A DNA stretch of 64,000 nt from Candidatus Thorarchaeota archaeon (GTDB lineage: Archaea; Asgardarchaeota; Thorarchaeia; Thorarchaeales; Thorarchaeaceae): assembly GCA_016933575.1 (NCBI GenBank), contig JAFGAR010000028.1, positions 1 to 64,000 of the forward strand, written 5' to 3'. The notes below the pieces were generated by a model, which saw only the letters and a list, made by a program, of their open reading frames with translations, searched no databases and had not been told where the DNA came from. This document shows, piece after piece, positions 1 through 8,856 of the stretch (within the stretch, counting starts at the first letter, position 1; every line of letters begins with the position of its first letter). Made by a program: the position numbers and the translations under genes.

Positions 1-205
1 GGCTTCCTCGTCCTGCTCGCGGTCGTCGTCGGCTTCGCGGACCTGGACCCGTGGCTGATCATCCTCGTGATGGCTCTCGGGTGGCTCCTCGTCTCGCTGA
101 TCGAGTACTTCGCGTGGCGACAGGCACAGGCTGTTGCGCTCGCGCGCTACGACGCTCCGCCCCCGCCGAGCGTCGAGGAGGTTGCGCCGCCGCCGCCCCC
201 GCCAC
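1..205 (+). other. Foreign high-GC segment, probable assembly chimera
   Basis: Frame 1 is open from base 1 to a stop at 226-228 and reads as the C-terminal part of a membrane protein: a hydrophobic helix with GWLLVSLIEYFAWR, then a proline-rich tail. Base composition is far more GC-rich than anywhere else in the window, and codon third positions are almost all G or C, as in actinobacterial genes. It meets the archaeal SSB gene on the other strand inside a GCC/GCG repeat that encodes poly-Pro on this strand and poly-Gly on the other. The likely explanation is a mis-join of two organisms' reads through this low-complexity repeat. The exact junction, roughly 180-225, cannot be placed by eye. Confidence 0.75.
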
Positions 206-701
206 CGCCACGACGATCGCCGCCATAACCGCCACCGCCGCCACCATAGCCGCCGCCACCGCTTCTTCCGCCGTAGCCTCCGCCACCTCTGCCACCGCCA
301 CCATATGAGCGTCGTGGGCGAGTGTCTTCGTGCTCTTCTGCACTCATGTCGTTATCCATGTTGACCTCTTCAATAGCCTCTTCAGCTTGAGAGAGTTCAC
401 CATATTTTCCAACATTAAGACGAAGATTGCCTCGGAATAAACCAGTGTAACCATTTTTCAGAGTGTATGTAGTACCAGGTGCTGCATTGTCAATTGCATC
501 GTCCCAGAGTGGAACTTGAACACTTCCAGTCGAGTCTGCTACAGTAACATCAGCTACTCTGTGTGTTTCTCCATCATTTCGAGAAGTAACCTCTCGAACT
601 TCGCCTGCTTCAATCACTTTGAAAGTGATAGTAACATTCTTCATTCGTGGCTTAAGCTCAGCCACAGTAGCCACAATTGGCTCTCTTTCTTCGTAACTCA
701 T
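147..701 (-). CDS. ssb: Single-stranded DNA-binding protein, OB fold with Gly-rich tail (paralog 1)
   Basis: Residues 5-115 form one OB fold of the crenarchaeal SSB type: VAELKPRMKNVTITFKV, VADSTGSVQVPLWDD, then GYTGLFRGNLRLNVGKYGEL. An acidic linker follows and then a Gly/Arg/Tyr-rich tail, as in Sulfolobus SSB. Such proteins bind ssDNA during replication and repair. The last ~20 residues (after about residue 163) come from the foreign high-GC segment, so the true C-terminus is not in this window. Two tail-less paralogs lie at 29957-30340 and 36617-37000. The three share a start context and at least part of an upstream leader. Confidence 0.85.
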   Translation of the reverse strand: MSYEEREPIVATVAELKPRMKNVTITFKVIEAGEVREVTSRNDGETHRVADVTVADSTGSVQVPLWDDAIDNAAPGTTYTLKNGYTGLFRGNLRLNVGKYGELSQAEEAIEEVNMDNDMSAEEHEDTRPRRSYGGGGRGGGGYGGRSGGGGYGGGGGGYGGDRRGGGGGGGGATSSTLGGGGAS

Positions 702-800
702 TTTGGTTCTCTCACCTATGAGATATGCAAGTCATTCAAAACTAGCGTGTTCTTCGCTGGATGTACGATGCGGAAAAAACAACCCTCGACAATTCCTATG
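702..800 (-). promoter_or_regulatory. Partial copy of the leader found upstream of ssb genes
   Basis: The bases directly upstream of this ssb start (gtcattcaaaactagcgtg and a following gatgtacgatg) resemble the leaders ahead of ssb paralogs 2 and 3. The longer part of those leaders, with the GCATAG hairpin, is not recognisable here. Similarity fades beyond about position 790. Confidence 0.4.
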
Positions 801-914
801 TAAGAAAGCGCATCTCGCTTGGTAGTACCTGCAGATGTTTCCTGAGTATGTTCCCTTAAGAACTTGTGCACAGTGGCGTTTTTCGAGTAACTCGAACTTT
901 TCCTAGCAATTAGA

Positions 915-1616
915 TTAATCCTGTTCACTGCCTTCGGAATCTGGCATCTTCAACATTGTAGTATTGAAGGAGAGAAGGCCAACAAAAGCTAGAGAGCCAA
1001 ATACGGTATACCACTCGACAAGTGGACCTCCAAGAAAAATCTCCAGAGGGAAACTAAGTATGGTGAGTACCAGTCCATATAATCCAATAGCTTTGATAAA
1101 GTTCGTATGAAACAGAAGAACAATATTAATCACAATCAATACAAAGAAATTCGTCAAGAAGAATAATGATGAAGCGAGCAAATGGGGAACTCCTTGATCC
1201 TCTGAGAAAATACCAATCATAATCAATGCTATAGATGCGAATAGACCAAGCATCTGCCCAATCAGCAGTAGAATGTTCACAGATTTCTTAGAATCATACC
1301 AATTTCGAAGACCAATGAAGAAGGGAAATAATGCAATACCCGTGAGGATGCATCCTAAATTATAGAAGTATGCTCCCAATGGGCTGTAGTTAAAATTACC
1401 CAGTCTACTTAGATAGTGAGTCCAAGGAGTAAATGAGTAGGGATAGAGGAACCATGAAATCAATGTAAAGGAGCAATATAGAATGATTACAATGACACCA
1501 CTCTGTGTTGCAAGTGGGTATATATTGATACGAATTCTAGGATTCATGTTAAAATTCCCAATAGGTCTAATGTATCTCCTTGCTATATATCTAAGTACGC
1601 AGTTTGATACTTTCAC
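915..1616 (-). CDS. DUF998-like multi-pass membrane protein
   Basis: About six hydrophobic segments in 233 residues. The sequence has the DUF998 pattern: an early helix, a PYSFTPWTHYLSRLGN loop, then NLGCILTGIALFPFF. Function is unknown for this family. The first 23 residues look unlike a membrane-protein start, and translation more plausibly begins at the Met at 1547 (MNPRIRINIYPL). It has no close neighbours in its direction. The gap to the ssb gene holds only the partial leader. Confidence 0.6.
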   Translation of the reverse strand: MKVSNCVLRYIARRYIRPIGNFNMNPRIRINIYPLATQSGVIVIILYCSFTLISWFLYPYSFTPWTHYLSRLGNFNYSPLGAYFYNLGCILTGIALFPFFIGLRNWYDSKKSVNILLLIGQMLGLFASIALIMIGIFSEDQGVPHLLASSLFFLTNFFVLIVINIVLLFHTNFIKAIGLYGLVLTILSFPLEIFLGGPLVEWYTVFGSLAFVGLLSFNTTMLKMPDSEGSEQD

Positions 1617-1778
1617 TGTATAACACAGTTATTGAATATCAACTTGGCTCCATTTTTGTTGGAACCAATTTTCCGAAAGCAATACTCTCAAATTATTGAG
1701 CCATTACAGGGTCAGATCTAGCCAATTCTGCCACCAGAATATGATCAAGGAAACAGAATGAAAATAGCTAGAAAATAG

Positions 1779-1790
1779 GGAAAAAAAAGA
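1779..1790 (-). terminator. T-run terminator after the histidine kinase gene
   Basis: On the minus strand a run of eight T within TTCTTTTTTTTCCC lies immediately after the stop codon at 1792, a typical archaeal oligo-T termination site. Confidence 0.5.
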
Positions 1791-1791
1791 A

Positions 1792-4065
1792 CTAAGTCTT
1801 GTGCTTGGGGTTAGATTCCAACAGACGAATCAAGAATCGTGTTCTCAAACGATTGGAGTCAATATCTTTCTGTTGTATTGAAAATGTTCCACCTAATCGC
1901 TCTATCATAATACGAGAAGCCATCAAACCAAGTGCACTGCCACTATAGCTCTCAGTATCTCTGTTATAGAACCGTACTTGATCACCTTGCTTAATCCAGC
2001 GACCAGGTATCTCAATAACGATATGCCACCAAGTTTGATTTGATTGTTTGATTGGCATAATATCAACAGTAACAATCTTCTTTTCTTCATTATATTCCAG
2101 AGCACTATAAAAGATATTCAGAAATATAGACTGAAGGAGCTCATTTCCCAAGACATATGCTGAATCAATATCAGGTTTGAATTCAATTGTGATGTTATCA
2201 GATCGAGATTGTTGTGTAAATGCATCAAGAGCTCTCACAATGGTAGATACAAGATTCATGGGTTCCAGATCATTTTGAGGAGACCCTTCAATTCCACTTA
2301 ACAGACGTACATTACTGATTAGCTGTTCAGAGAGTGAGATAGCTCTTGTCCCGTCCTGAGCTAGATGTACTCTACTCCTGTTATCAGATACACCAGATCC
2401 GAGGAGTTCGAGAGATGTCAATACCATTTGGTTGTAATTTGTCACATCATGCATTAATAAATCTGCATAGAGATTTGCTCTAGCGTGAGACTCTTCAGAC
2501 TCTTGCATCATTCGAATGTAAAACCAAGCAAGAATCGGAGGTCCTGCAAGGAGACCTGCAAAAAGGAGAAATTCTGACACCCACCACCCCGCGGTCCAGT
2601 AACCATAGTAGCTCTTCAATATGTTTGGAATAATCCACATTGCAAGAAAATAGGTGATATACAATTCAATAGGACTTATTCCTCTGGATATGTCAGCAAT
2701 CATGAAAATGAGAAATGCCAATTCAAGAATGACAATGAGATTTGTTCCAAGAAGAATTGCATTACCAATTGGATTATTATCCAATTCGGAGTATGTTGTA
2801 ATCGCATATTGGTTGATTAGCTCCCCAATCACAATGAGACATAAAACAATGGCAAATCCTCCAAGGAGGCGAGCATTTGAAAAGGACTCTAGCTTCTTCT
2901 CAGGCGGTTTTACTGTGAATCGGATTGCAAGGAATAGAAGTACGAGTGAAAGAATGCTTCCCACAATATATGTTACAAGTGGCTCATTAAAAGTCGGATA
3001 TGTAATTGAGAATATCTGCGTCAATGTGACAATAGACCAGAGCCCAAATAATATAATTAGTGGATAGTAATTCCTCTGAGGGTTTCGAATTGCGTAGATA
3101 TATAGGAGAATTGCCATCATTCCGGATAAAGATCCTGCACCTATGTGAATAATGAGGAATGCAAGAAGATTGAGCTCTTGGAAAATAATATTGAGAGATG
3201 CAGACTCGATTATTATTGTCACCAATAATGGAACATAAGCCATCATGAGAAGACCGAGAACAAGTCCATATGCTGCATATCGACTAAAACCTGTCTTTTT
3301 TAGTACAGGCACGCAGAGGGCAAGCCCAATTAGAAGAAAAGAAGCAATCTGCAACGATTCTGCCAGGACCCATGTGATTGATACATAGGACATGGATATG
3401 ATAAGTGTCACTGTAGAGCCAATAAGCAAGAATAGAGAGCTAAGAAAAAAACCGAGATCGATGGAAAGGATATCATCTTGAATTCTTGAAATAAAAATTA
3501 TGGCAGCAAAAAACGAAACTATTGCAATTACGCCAAATACCCAGGCAAATCCATTGAGTATTGCATCAGATATTCCAGAATAGATGGTTAATGAAACAAA
3601 CCCATAAATACCTGAAGGTAAGAATATTGCAAGAAGAATGAATGGACTAGCAATTCTAGCTTGCTCAACCAATCTAGGGCGTGTATAGCAAACACTGGCA
3701 AAAAAAATTAGAAGACCAATGATTGCCATTTCAAGCAAGTCCATGACTGTATTTGTCAATAAGAATTCAGTGGACTCCTGTGAAAGAATGAATAGATTAT
3801 TGGCTGCACTTCCGATATGAATGAGAATAGCAAAAGTAAATGCAGATGTAAGGAGAAGGTGGGCACGTAGAGGTCTCTTGATATATGCAATAATGCCAAT
3901 AGCAGCTGGGGCTGATATCCAATAAGCTAGTAGGGAATTTACACTAGCGCGTGTTTCAGGAGTATAAGAAATAATCCCACCAGGTCCGAGAACAAGAACT
4001 GCGCTAAGAATGGCTAAGGGAACAAGAATGAGTATCTTCAGAAGTACACGTCGTGTTCCTTGCAT
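1792..4065 (-). CDS. Multi-pass membrane sensor histidine kinase
   Basis: Roughly the first 520 residues are a long series of hydrophobic helices (14 or more). A cytoplasmic kinase core follows: an H-box LLMHDVTNYNQMV (phospho-acceptor His near residue 541), an N-box around NELLQSIFLNIFYSALEYNE, and a G-box YSGSALGLMASRIMIERLGG. It would autophosphorylate in response to a membrane or intramembrane signal. No response regulator lies nearby, so it is an orphan kinase. At 757 aa it is long because of the large membrane part. Family assignment is firm; the signal is unknown. Confidence 0.8.
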   Translation of the reverse strand: MQGTRRVLLKILILVPLAILSAVLVLGPGGIISYTPETRASVNSLLAYWISAPAAIGIIAYIKRPLRAHLLLTSAFTFAILIHIGSAANNLFILSQESTEFLLTNTVMDLLEMAIIGLLIFFASVCYTRPRLVEQARIASPFILLAIFLPSGIYGFVSLTIYSGISDAILNGFAWVFGVIAIVSFFAAIIFISRIQDDILSIDLGFFLSSLFLLIGSTVTLIISMSYVSITWVLAESLQIASFLLIGLALCVPVLKKTGFSRYAAYGLVLGLLMMAYVPLLVTIIIESASLNIIFQELNLLAFLIIHIGAGSLSGMMAILLYIYAIRNPQRNYYPLIILFGLWSIVTLTQIFSITYPTFNEPLVTYIVGSILSLVLLFLAIRFTVKPPEKKLESFSNARLLGGFAIVLCLIVIGELINQYAITTYSELDNNPIGNAILLGTNLIVILELAFLIFMIADISRGISPIELYITYFLAMWIIPNILKSYYGYWTAGWWVSEFLLFAGLLAGPPILAWFYIRMMQESEESHARANLYADLLMHDVTNYNQMVLTSLELLGSGVSDNRSRVHLAQDGTRAISLSEQLISNVRLLSGIEGSPQNDLEPMNLVSTIVRALDAFTQQSRSDNITIEFKPDIDSAYVLGNELLQSIFLNIFYSALEYNEEKKIVTVDIMPIKQSNQTWWHIVIEIPGRWIKQGDQVRFYNRDTESYSGSALGLMASRIMIERLGGTFSIQQKDIDSNRLRTRFLIRLLESNPKHKT

Positions 4066-4210
4066 TTGAGTGGCCCCATTTTTACTGAAGTTATCTGTTT
4101 TTTTGTAGAGATTTACCCATCTCTCAAATATGTAGATATTATGGATGGCTATAAAACAAATCTTGGTATAACATACAAATCCCTTTGTTGTACAAAATAA
4201 AAGAAGAGGG

Positions 4211-4235
4211 GGAGGCTTGCAAAGGCAAGCACTCC
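4211..4235 (-). terminator. Hairpin plus pyrimidine tract
   Basis: GCTTGC (4215-4220) pairs with GCAAGC (4225-4230) around a 4-nt loop. On the minus strand the hairpin is followed by CCTCCCCCTCTTCTT. It sits just after the stop codon of the gene ending at 4246. Confidence 0.6.
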
Positions 4236-4245
4236 AATTGAAATT

Positions 4246-6756
4246 CTATTTGGCTGGTCTCTTTTTCATAGCAACTACTAGAATGATGATTACTACTAAT
4301 GCCGCAGCTCCAACGATAAGCAAGAGAGTCGGATCAAGTGGTAATCCGCCACCTCCTGTTGTTGTTGTTGGTATTACTGCAGAAACAGTCACTGTAACCT
4401 CATCATACACCGAATAGCCTGAAAGATCAAATACAGTTAGTCTAAAGATGTAGGTTCCATTTGTCAAACCATCAACGTTGTAGTTGACAAGGCTACCACT
4501 CCAAGAATGCGAATACACGAGACTACCGTTTCGACGAATCTGATAGTATGAGGGCAGTTCACTCAGGGGAGTCCAAGTTATACTGTTTCCAGTTTCTCCC
4601 TCAGTATATTCGATATCGCTAGGATGGCTTATTGTAGGTTTCAACATATAGGCAATCTCGTTCAACCAGATCTCATATGCATCAACATATGTTGAGTCAT
4701 CAGTATCATCCAAATACTCTGAGATGGCAAACATATTACAAATCGCTCTGTTTTGAACACCAAGGATGATTGCTGACTGATTCTCGTTGTACGAAAGAGT
4801 AACACCAGCTATTCCTGTAGCATTGCTTAGAACTGTCACATTTGTAAAATCAGTGGATAGGATATTGGTTGATGCAGATATGTTGGCAGCATTGTAATCA
4901 ACAGGGATGTTAAACAGAGAATGAGCTGGCTCCCAGAGATACACCGAAGGCGGTCCGGCAGTTATTCTATCATCAAGTCCACTAAAACCAAGGTAGTTCC
5001 ATGTGTTGTCATATGAAGGATATCTGAACATGAAATCTCGCCAAATTACTTTCCCTCCTGATTCTAGATGTTCGATAATCAAAGGATGAGAAGTTGCTGG
5101 AGCATTACTGTTAGCATCTATGATGACCAATTCCCAAGAATAGAGCTTCAGACTCTCATTGAAGTAGTCTCTTTCATTTGACATGTAATAGTTCACACCA
5201 AGTTCGTTGAGAGCCAGAGTAAGAGGTGCTCTATAATAGTTCCAATCAGATCCAAAGGAAGCAACTCCATCCATGTACACAAGGATGTCAGCACCACCAG
5301 AACAGAGCCAGTTGGCAATATTCAGACCAAAATGAGCATTGTCATCATAGAGGATGTAGTTGCCCAAGAAGTTAATGTCAGAGGCGAGGAAGATTCTACC
5401 AGCTCCTACTTCTTGAATCGCAGCGACTTCTCCATAGTCATCACGCCATATTGATACAGCAGATCCAGTCGTGTTGACATAACAACCTCCTTGAAATGTC
5501 AGTGTTGTAACAAGTTCATTTATTGGATGAAACGTCTTGTTGTCAGCAATGAATTGATTTGTATGGTAATTAATGCCTGAGATACTTAGGTCATATCCAT
5601 CAAGAATATCATTGATTCTTGCATTACGCGTAATGAATCCTGAACTATCACCCAGAATTAAAAGACCGCCTCCTGAAGCAATCCAATTCTGGATAGCTGT
5701 AATTTCAGATGCAGTATAGTTCTCATCCGGAGTGTTGATGAACAACATGTCATACTTGGATAAAATGCTTGAAGTCAATTCGGTAGTATCTTCACTATAG
5801 AGCTTATCCACTGTAAATGTGTGATTGACCCATAAATTCCTAAGTTGAGCATAACGACCTTGTGCAGTATACCCAGTTGGATCTCCTGCATCAACCCCAT
5901 AATATGGAAAGTTTGTGTAGTCGATCAGAATTCGACCTTTTGGACGAGGAGTCAACCAGTCAATAGCATCCCGGAGAAGATTGGTTGGAGGTAATTTACT
6001 TTGATCACCAAATAACTGCACAACCTTACCACCTTGATCCTTTGGATCACGAGCTACAGTACTGACCCATGCAGTATTTCCTTGAATATGAGAGATGAAG
6101 GTATATTCATCACCAGTTGAACTACCAGTCAGAGCAGCACGATTGTAAAGAGCCCAATCGAACTCAAGAGTGATTATCTCATCTATTTGGTAAGCCTGTG
6201 ATACTGGATGCCGAGTTTCAACAGTTTGATTTTCTGACCAGATGTAATCCCAATCAACACCATAGTTGTTAGTACCTTCAAAATCAGGGCACATTATACC
6301 AAAGTAGTTGATGTAGTTTATAGCACCATCAATACTTAGTATTGAGCCTCCACCGAGCCAGTATTCTTTTACCAACCATGTGATATTCTCTCGAGGCGAT
6401 GTATCAAATATCACAAACACATCATAGTCTGCGCTCTTCAGTTTATGGGCTGAGATGTCTTGAACATCTAAAGCTGTTACTTGATAACCTACAGATTCTA
6501 ATGTGGTCATTAGTACACTGATGTTTGTGCTTACCATTCCGCCATAATCGTAATCCGGATGAGTGCTATTTTGTTCATCATAGACAGCCACACGAATGTT
6601 TCGAGGGATATAGCTAGATGGATAACTCTCATCTACGATTTGATTTATAGGCGTGGAGTCTATTCCAGCCATTGCACTATCAGAAAGCATTGGAACAAGG
6701 AATAAACTAGATATGAAAAGCATAACCAAAACAGTATTTTTCATTTTGTTTAGCAA
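4246..6756 (-). CDS. Large secreted, C-terminally membrane-anchored protein
   Basis: An N-terminal signal peptide (hydrophobic LVMLFISSLFLVPML), about 750 extracellular residues, a fibronectin-III-like segment near residues 715-795 (ITWTPLSELPSYYQIRRNG), a Thr/Gly linker, then one membrane helix ending in KKRPAK. The ectodomain contains two or three glutamine-amidotransferase-like alpha/beta units (for example DVFVIFDTSPRENITWLVKE and IQNWIASGGGLLILGD), as in DUF4350-type proteins; no catalytic Cys/His is evident. The TTG at 6756 follows GGAGAG by 8 nt; the ATG at 6744 is the alternative. Probably a surface protein of unknown ligand. Confidence 0.65.
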   Translation of the reverse strand: MLNKMKNTVLVMLFISSLFLVPMLSDSAMAGIDSTPINQIVDESYPSSYIPRNIRVAVYDEQNSTHPDYDYGGMVSTNISVLMTTLESVGYQVTALDVQDISAHKLKSADYDVFVIFDTSPRENITWLVKEYWLGGGSILSIDGAINYINYFGIMCPDFEGTNNYGVDWDYIWSENQTVETRHPVSQAYQIDEIITLEFDWALYNRAALTGSSTGDEYTFISHIQGNTAWVSTVARDPKDQGGKVVQLFGDQSKLPPTNLLRDAIDWLTPRPKGRILIDYTNFPYYGVDAGDPTGYTAQGRYAQLRNLWVNHTFTVDKLYSEDTTELTSSILSKYDMLFINTPDENYTASEITAIQNWIASGGGLLILGDSSGFITRNARINDILDGYDLSISGINYHTNQFIADNKTFHPINELVTTLTFQGGCYVNTTGSAVSIWRDDYGEVAAIQEVGAGRIFLASDINFLGNYILYDDNAHFGLNIANWLCSGGADILVYMDGVASFGSDWNYYRAPLTLALNELGVNYYMSNERDYFNESLKLYSWELVIIDANSNAPATSHPLIIEHLESGGKVIWRDFMFRYPSYDNTWNYLGFSGLDDRITAGPPSVYLWEPAHSLFNIPVDYNAANISASTNILSTDFTNVTVLSNATGIAGVTLSYNENQSAIILGVQNRAICNMFAISEYLDDTDDSTYVDAYEIWLNEIAYMLKPTISHPSDIEYTEGETGNSITWTPLSELPSYYQIRRNGSLVYSHSWSGSLVNYNVDGLTNGTYIFRLTVFDLSGYSVYDEVTVTVSAVIPTTTTGGGGLPLDPTLLLIVGAAALVVIIILVVAMKKRPAK

Positions 6757-6911
6757 TTAACATTCTCTCCACAGTATTCATGACAAGAAAACGACTAATT
6801 AAGTAGCAAGCGTGCTTGTCAATCTAGGTTCAGGTTAAATCGGTACATATGAATGCATATAATGATTATGACAAATCAGCCACTATTTTTTCAAATCGTC
6901 GATTAGTGACA

Positions 6912-7592
6912 TTACTCCTTTCTAAACACCAGCGCATATCTCAGACAATTTCCAATTTGCTGTGTGCGTGTCAATCCCGCTTGTTTCGCCCAATTCATCA
7001 TTGTTCGCCGGAGAGGGAAATCAGGATCTAAGATCAATTCAGCATCTGCGTAGACTGCATTATCTTTCATCAATCGTTTGATCTCAAATAGTACTGCAGT
7101 TGGATTAGGAATCTCTGGAAGAACAGCAACAGAGAAGACTGCATCAGCAATGCCATCCTCAAGTGGAATCCTTCCCCCCGCATCAGCCAGTATCGGTTTT
7201 ATGTTGGTAACAATCTCGTGCTCCATTCTCTTCTGGAGTTTGTCTAGCATTCCCTGTTGTATATCCACAGCAAACACATGACCATCGGGTTGAATTGCCT
7301 TAGCCACCTCAACTATGAAAAGACCTGAACCACAACCAATCTCGACAACAATCATTCCAGGTCGCGCATTTATGGCATCAACTATCATTTTTGGAGGTTG
7401 GATGCGATTTCGATAAGCTCCTGCGGCAATCACATTTCCCATTCTTGCAGGCATTGGAAATTTCCAAAAATATCTGATAGACCGGACACAAACACAAACC
7501 CACAGAATAACGAATATAATAACGAAAAGAAGCACTTCTACCATCCAATTCATATCTTGGATGAAGAATCCATTTGGCTCAAAACAATTCAT
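6912..7592 (-). CDS. Membrane-anchored class I SAM methyltransferase
   Basis: Residues 15-35 form one membrane helix. A Rossmann methyltransferase follows with motif I VVEIGCGSG, motif II VFAVDIQQGML, and the ADAVFSVAVLPEIPNP post-motif region, resembling UbiE/arsenite-type small-molecule methyltransferases. Substrate is unknown. The ATG at 7592 lies about 24 nt from the TATA-like ATATAT at 7614-7619, which suggests a leaderless transcript and supports this start. It is divergent from a TetR regulator and shares its promoter-operator region, so it is the most likely target of that regulator. Confidence 0.75.
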   Translation of the reverse strand: MNCFEPNGFFIQDMNWMVEVLLFVIIFVILWVCVCVRSIRYFWKFPMPARMGNVIAAGAYRNRIQPPKMIVDAINARPGMIVVEIGCGSGLFIVEVAKAIQPDGHVFAVDIQQGMLDKLQKRMEHEIVTNIKPILADAGGRIPLEDGIADAVFSVAVLPEIPNPTAVLFEIKRLMKDNAVYADAELILDPDFPLRRTMMNWAKQAGLTRTQQIGNCLRYALVFRKE

Positions 7593-7611
7593 CTGTAGTC
7601 ACCAACCAAAT

Positions 7612-7638
7612 GAGATATATGAACTAACGTTCGTTAGT
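7612..7638. promoter_or_regulatory. Shared TATA box and TetR-type palindromic operator
   Basis: ACTAACG-TT-CGTTAGT (7623-7638) is a perfect inverted repeat with 7-bp arms. It adjoins a symmetric TATA-like ATATAT (7614-7619). The site lies between divergent methyltransferase and TetR genes, just downstream of the TATA element for the TetR gene, where binding would block initiation. Confidence 0.65.
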
Positions 7639-7674
7639 ACTCAGGATTGGATTCAATATATAGGTTGCGATGAA

Positions 7675-8256
7675 ATGGAGTCGGAAGCATCAACAAAGAA
7701 ACGTATTCTAATAGCAGCATACCAGACATTCGTTGAGAGAGGATTTCAGGGTAGCTCAATGAGGGATATTGCTGGAGCGGCTGGAATTAAGGCAAGTTCA
7801 CTCTACAATCATTTTGAGCGGAAAGAAGATATCTTTGAGGCTGTGTTCATAGAGAAACATCCAATGTTTAGAATTCTCGAGATATTAGATGATGTTAAAG
7901 GAATGACTGCAGAGGAGCTTCTTACAAATGCTGTCAATCAACTTCACAAGGAATTGCAGCGAGAACCAAACCTACTCAATCTCTTCTTTGTCGAATTGGT
8001 TGAGATGGGGGGAAAGCACATTCCAACTGCAATCAAGACAAACTTTCCCACGGATTCACAATTCATGAAAAAAATCTTTAGTATGAAATCCGATCTACGT
8101 GATATTAGAGAACCAGTTCTAGTAAGAGCCATCATTGGAACAATTTTTGCGAATATTATGTTTAACTGGTTCATTGGAGAAGTTAATACAAAGAGATGGG
8201 GTTCTACATCTGAAATGACAGATGTTCTTCTACGAGGGATTCTAAAATCAAGATAG
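7675..8256 (+). CDS. TetR family transcriptional regulator
   Basis: The N-terminal helix-turn-helix is typical (KKRILIAAYQTFVERGFQG, MRDIAGAAGIKASSLYNHF), followed by an all-helical ligand-binding domain; 193 aa is normal length. The Met at 7675 is chosen because it starts just before the HTH, and the longer open frame runs across the operator and promoter. The palindrome at 7623-7638 upstream suggests autorepression and control of the divergent methyltransferase gene. The inducer is unknown. Confidence 0.85.
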   Translation: MESEASTKKRILIAAYQTFVERGFQGSSMRDIAGAAGIKASSLYNHFERKEDIFEAVFIEKHPMFRILEILDDVKGMTAEELLTNAVNQLHKELQREPNLLNLFFVELVEMGGKHIPTAIKTNFPTDSQFMKKIFSMKSDLRDIREPVLVRAIIGTIFANIMFNWFIGEVNTKRWGSTSEMTDVLLRGILKSR

Positions 8257-8291
8257 TACCAACTATCATTGATTTACTAACTACTCCCTAT

Positions 8292-8723
8292 TCAATCCAT
8301 CCTCATTATTGAGACCATAGCTTCTCCATCAAGGACTGCCTTTCCATCCTGATTGAAGCAAGAAGTTCTAAGACTCACACGTTCCTTCGAATCATCCAGT
8401 CCAATGATTTCAACGATAGTTTTGATGGTATCTCCTATTCGAACAGGTCCCAGAAAACGCATACTCTGACTCATGTAGATAGTACCAGGTCCAGGGAGGT
8501 GCATTCCAATTGCAGTGCTGATGAATGATGCAGTAAGAAGACCATGTGCAATTCGACTTCCAAACATCGTCCGCTTCGCCCATTGTTCATCAAAATGTAG
8601 AGGATTATAATCACCAGAGAGGTCACCAAATCTCTGAATATCATCCTCAGTTAGTATGTGGAGTATCTCAGCCCTTTGACCGAGCTTGAGATCCTTGTAC
8701 TTTATCCCGCTCAGCTTCATCAC
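8292..8723 (-). CDS. MaoC-like (R)-specific enoyl-CoA hydratase
   Basis: A single hot-dog domain with the hydratase-2 motif FGDLSGDYNPLHFDEQWA, including the catalytic Asp and His, and FGSRIAHGLL. Length of 143 aa matches PhaJ/MaoC stand-alone hydratases that hydrate short or medium 2-enoyl-CoA. No beta-oxidation genes adjoin it, so its pathway is uncertain; it could equally act on another acyl thioester. Convergent with the TetR gene. Confidence 0.8.
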   Translation of the reverse strand: MMKLSGIKYKDLKLGQRAEILHILTEDDIQRFGDLSGDYNPLHFDEQWAKRTMFGSRIAHGLLTASFISTAIGMHLPGPGTIYMSQSMRFLGPVRIGDTIKTIVEIIGLDDSKERVSLRTSCFNQDGKAVLDGEAMVSIMRMD

Positions 8724-8828
8724 AACCTATTATTCCATGAATCGTGTGCAATTTGTAAGTTTACGTTGAAACCATGGACTAGTTATTTTTGATATTAATC
8801 ATCCTAGTCAAAGACCTGTAGAGAGGAT

Positions 8829-8848
8829 GAGGAGTCAAATGACTCCTC
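8829..8848 (-). terminator. Perfect hairpin after a surface-protein gene
   Basis: GAGGAGTCA (8829-8837) and TGACTCCTC (8840-8848) form a 9-bp stem, 9 nt beyond the stop at 8857 on the minus strand, and a pyrimidine-rich CATCCTCTCT follows. Confidence 0.6.
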
Positions 8849-8856
8849 TGTCTGAA

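Noticed and set aside
147..205. Long poly-Gly tail end of SSB (after ~residue 163)
   Set aside because: This end comes from the foreign high-GC segment, so it was not used to describe the protein.
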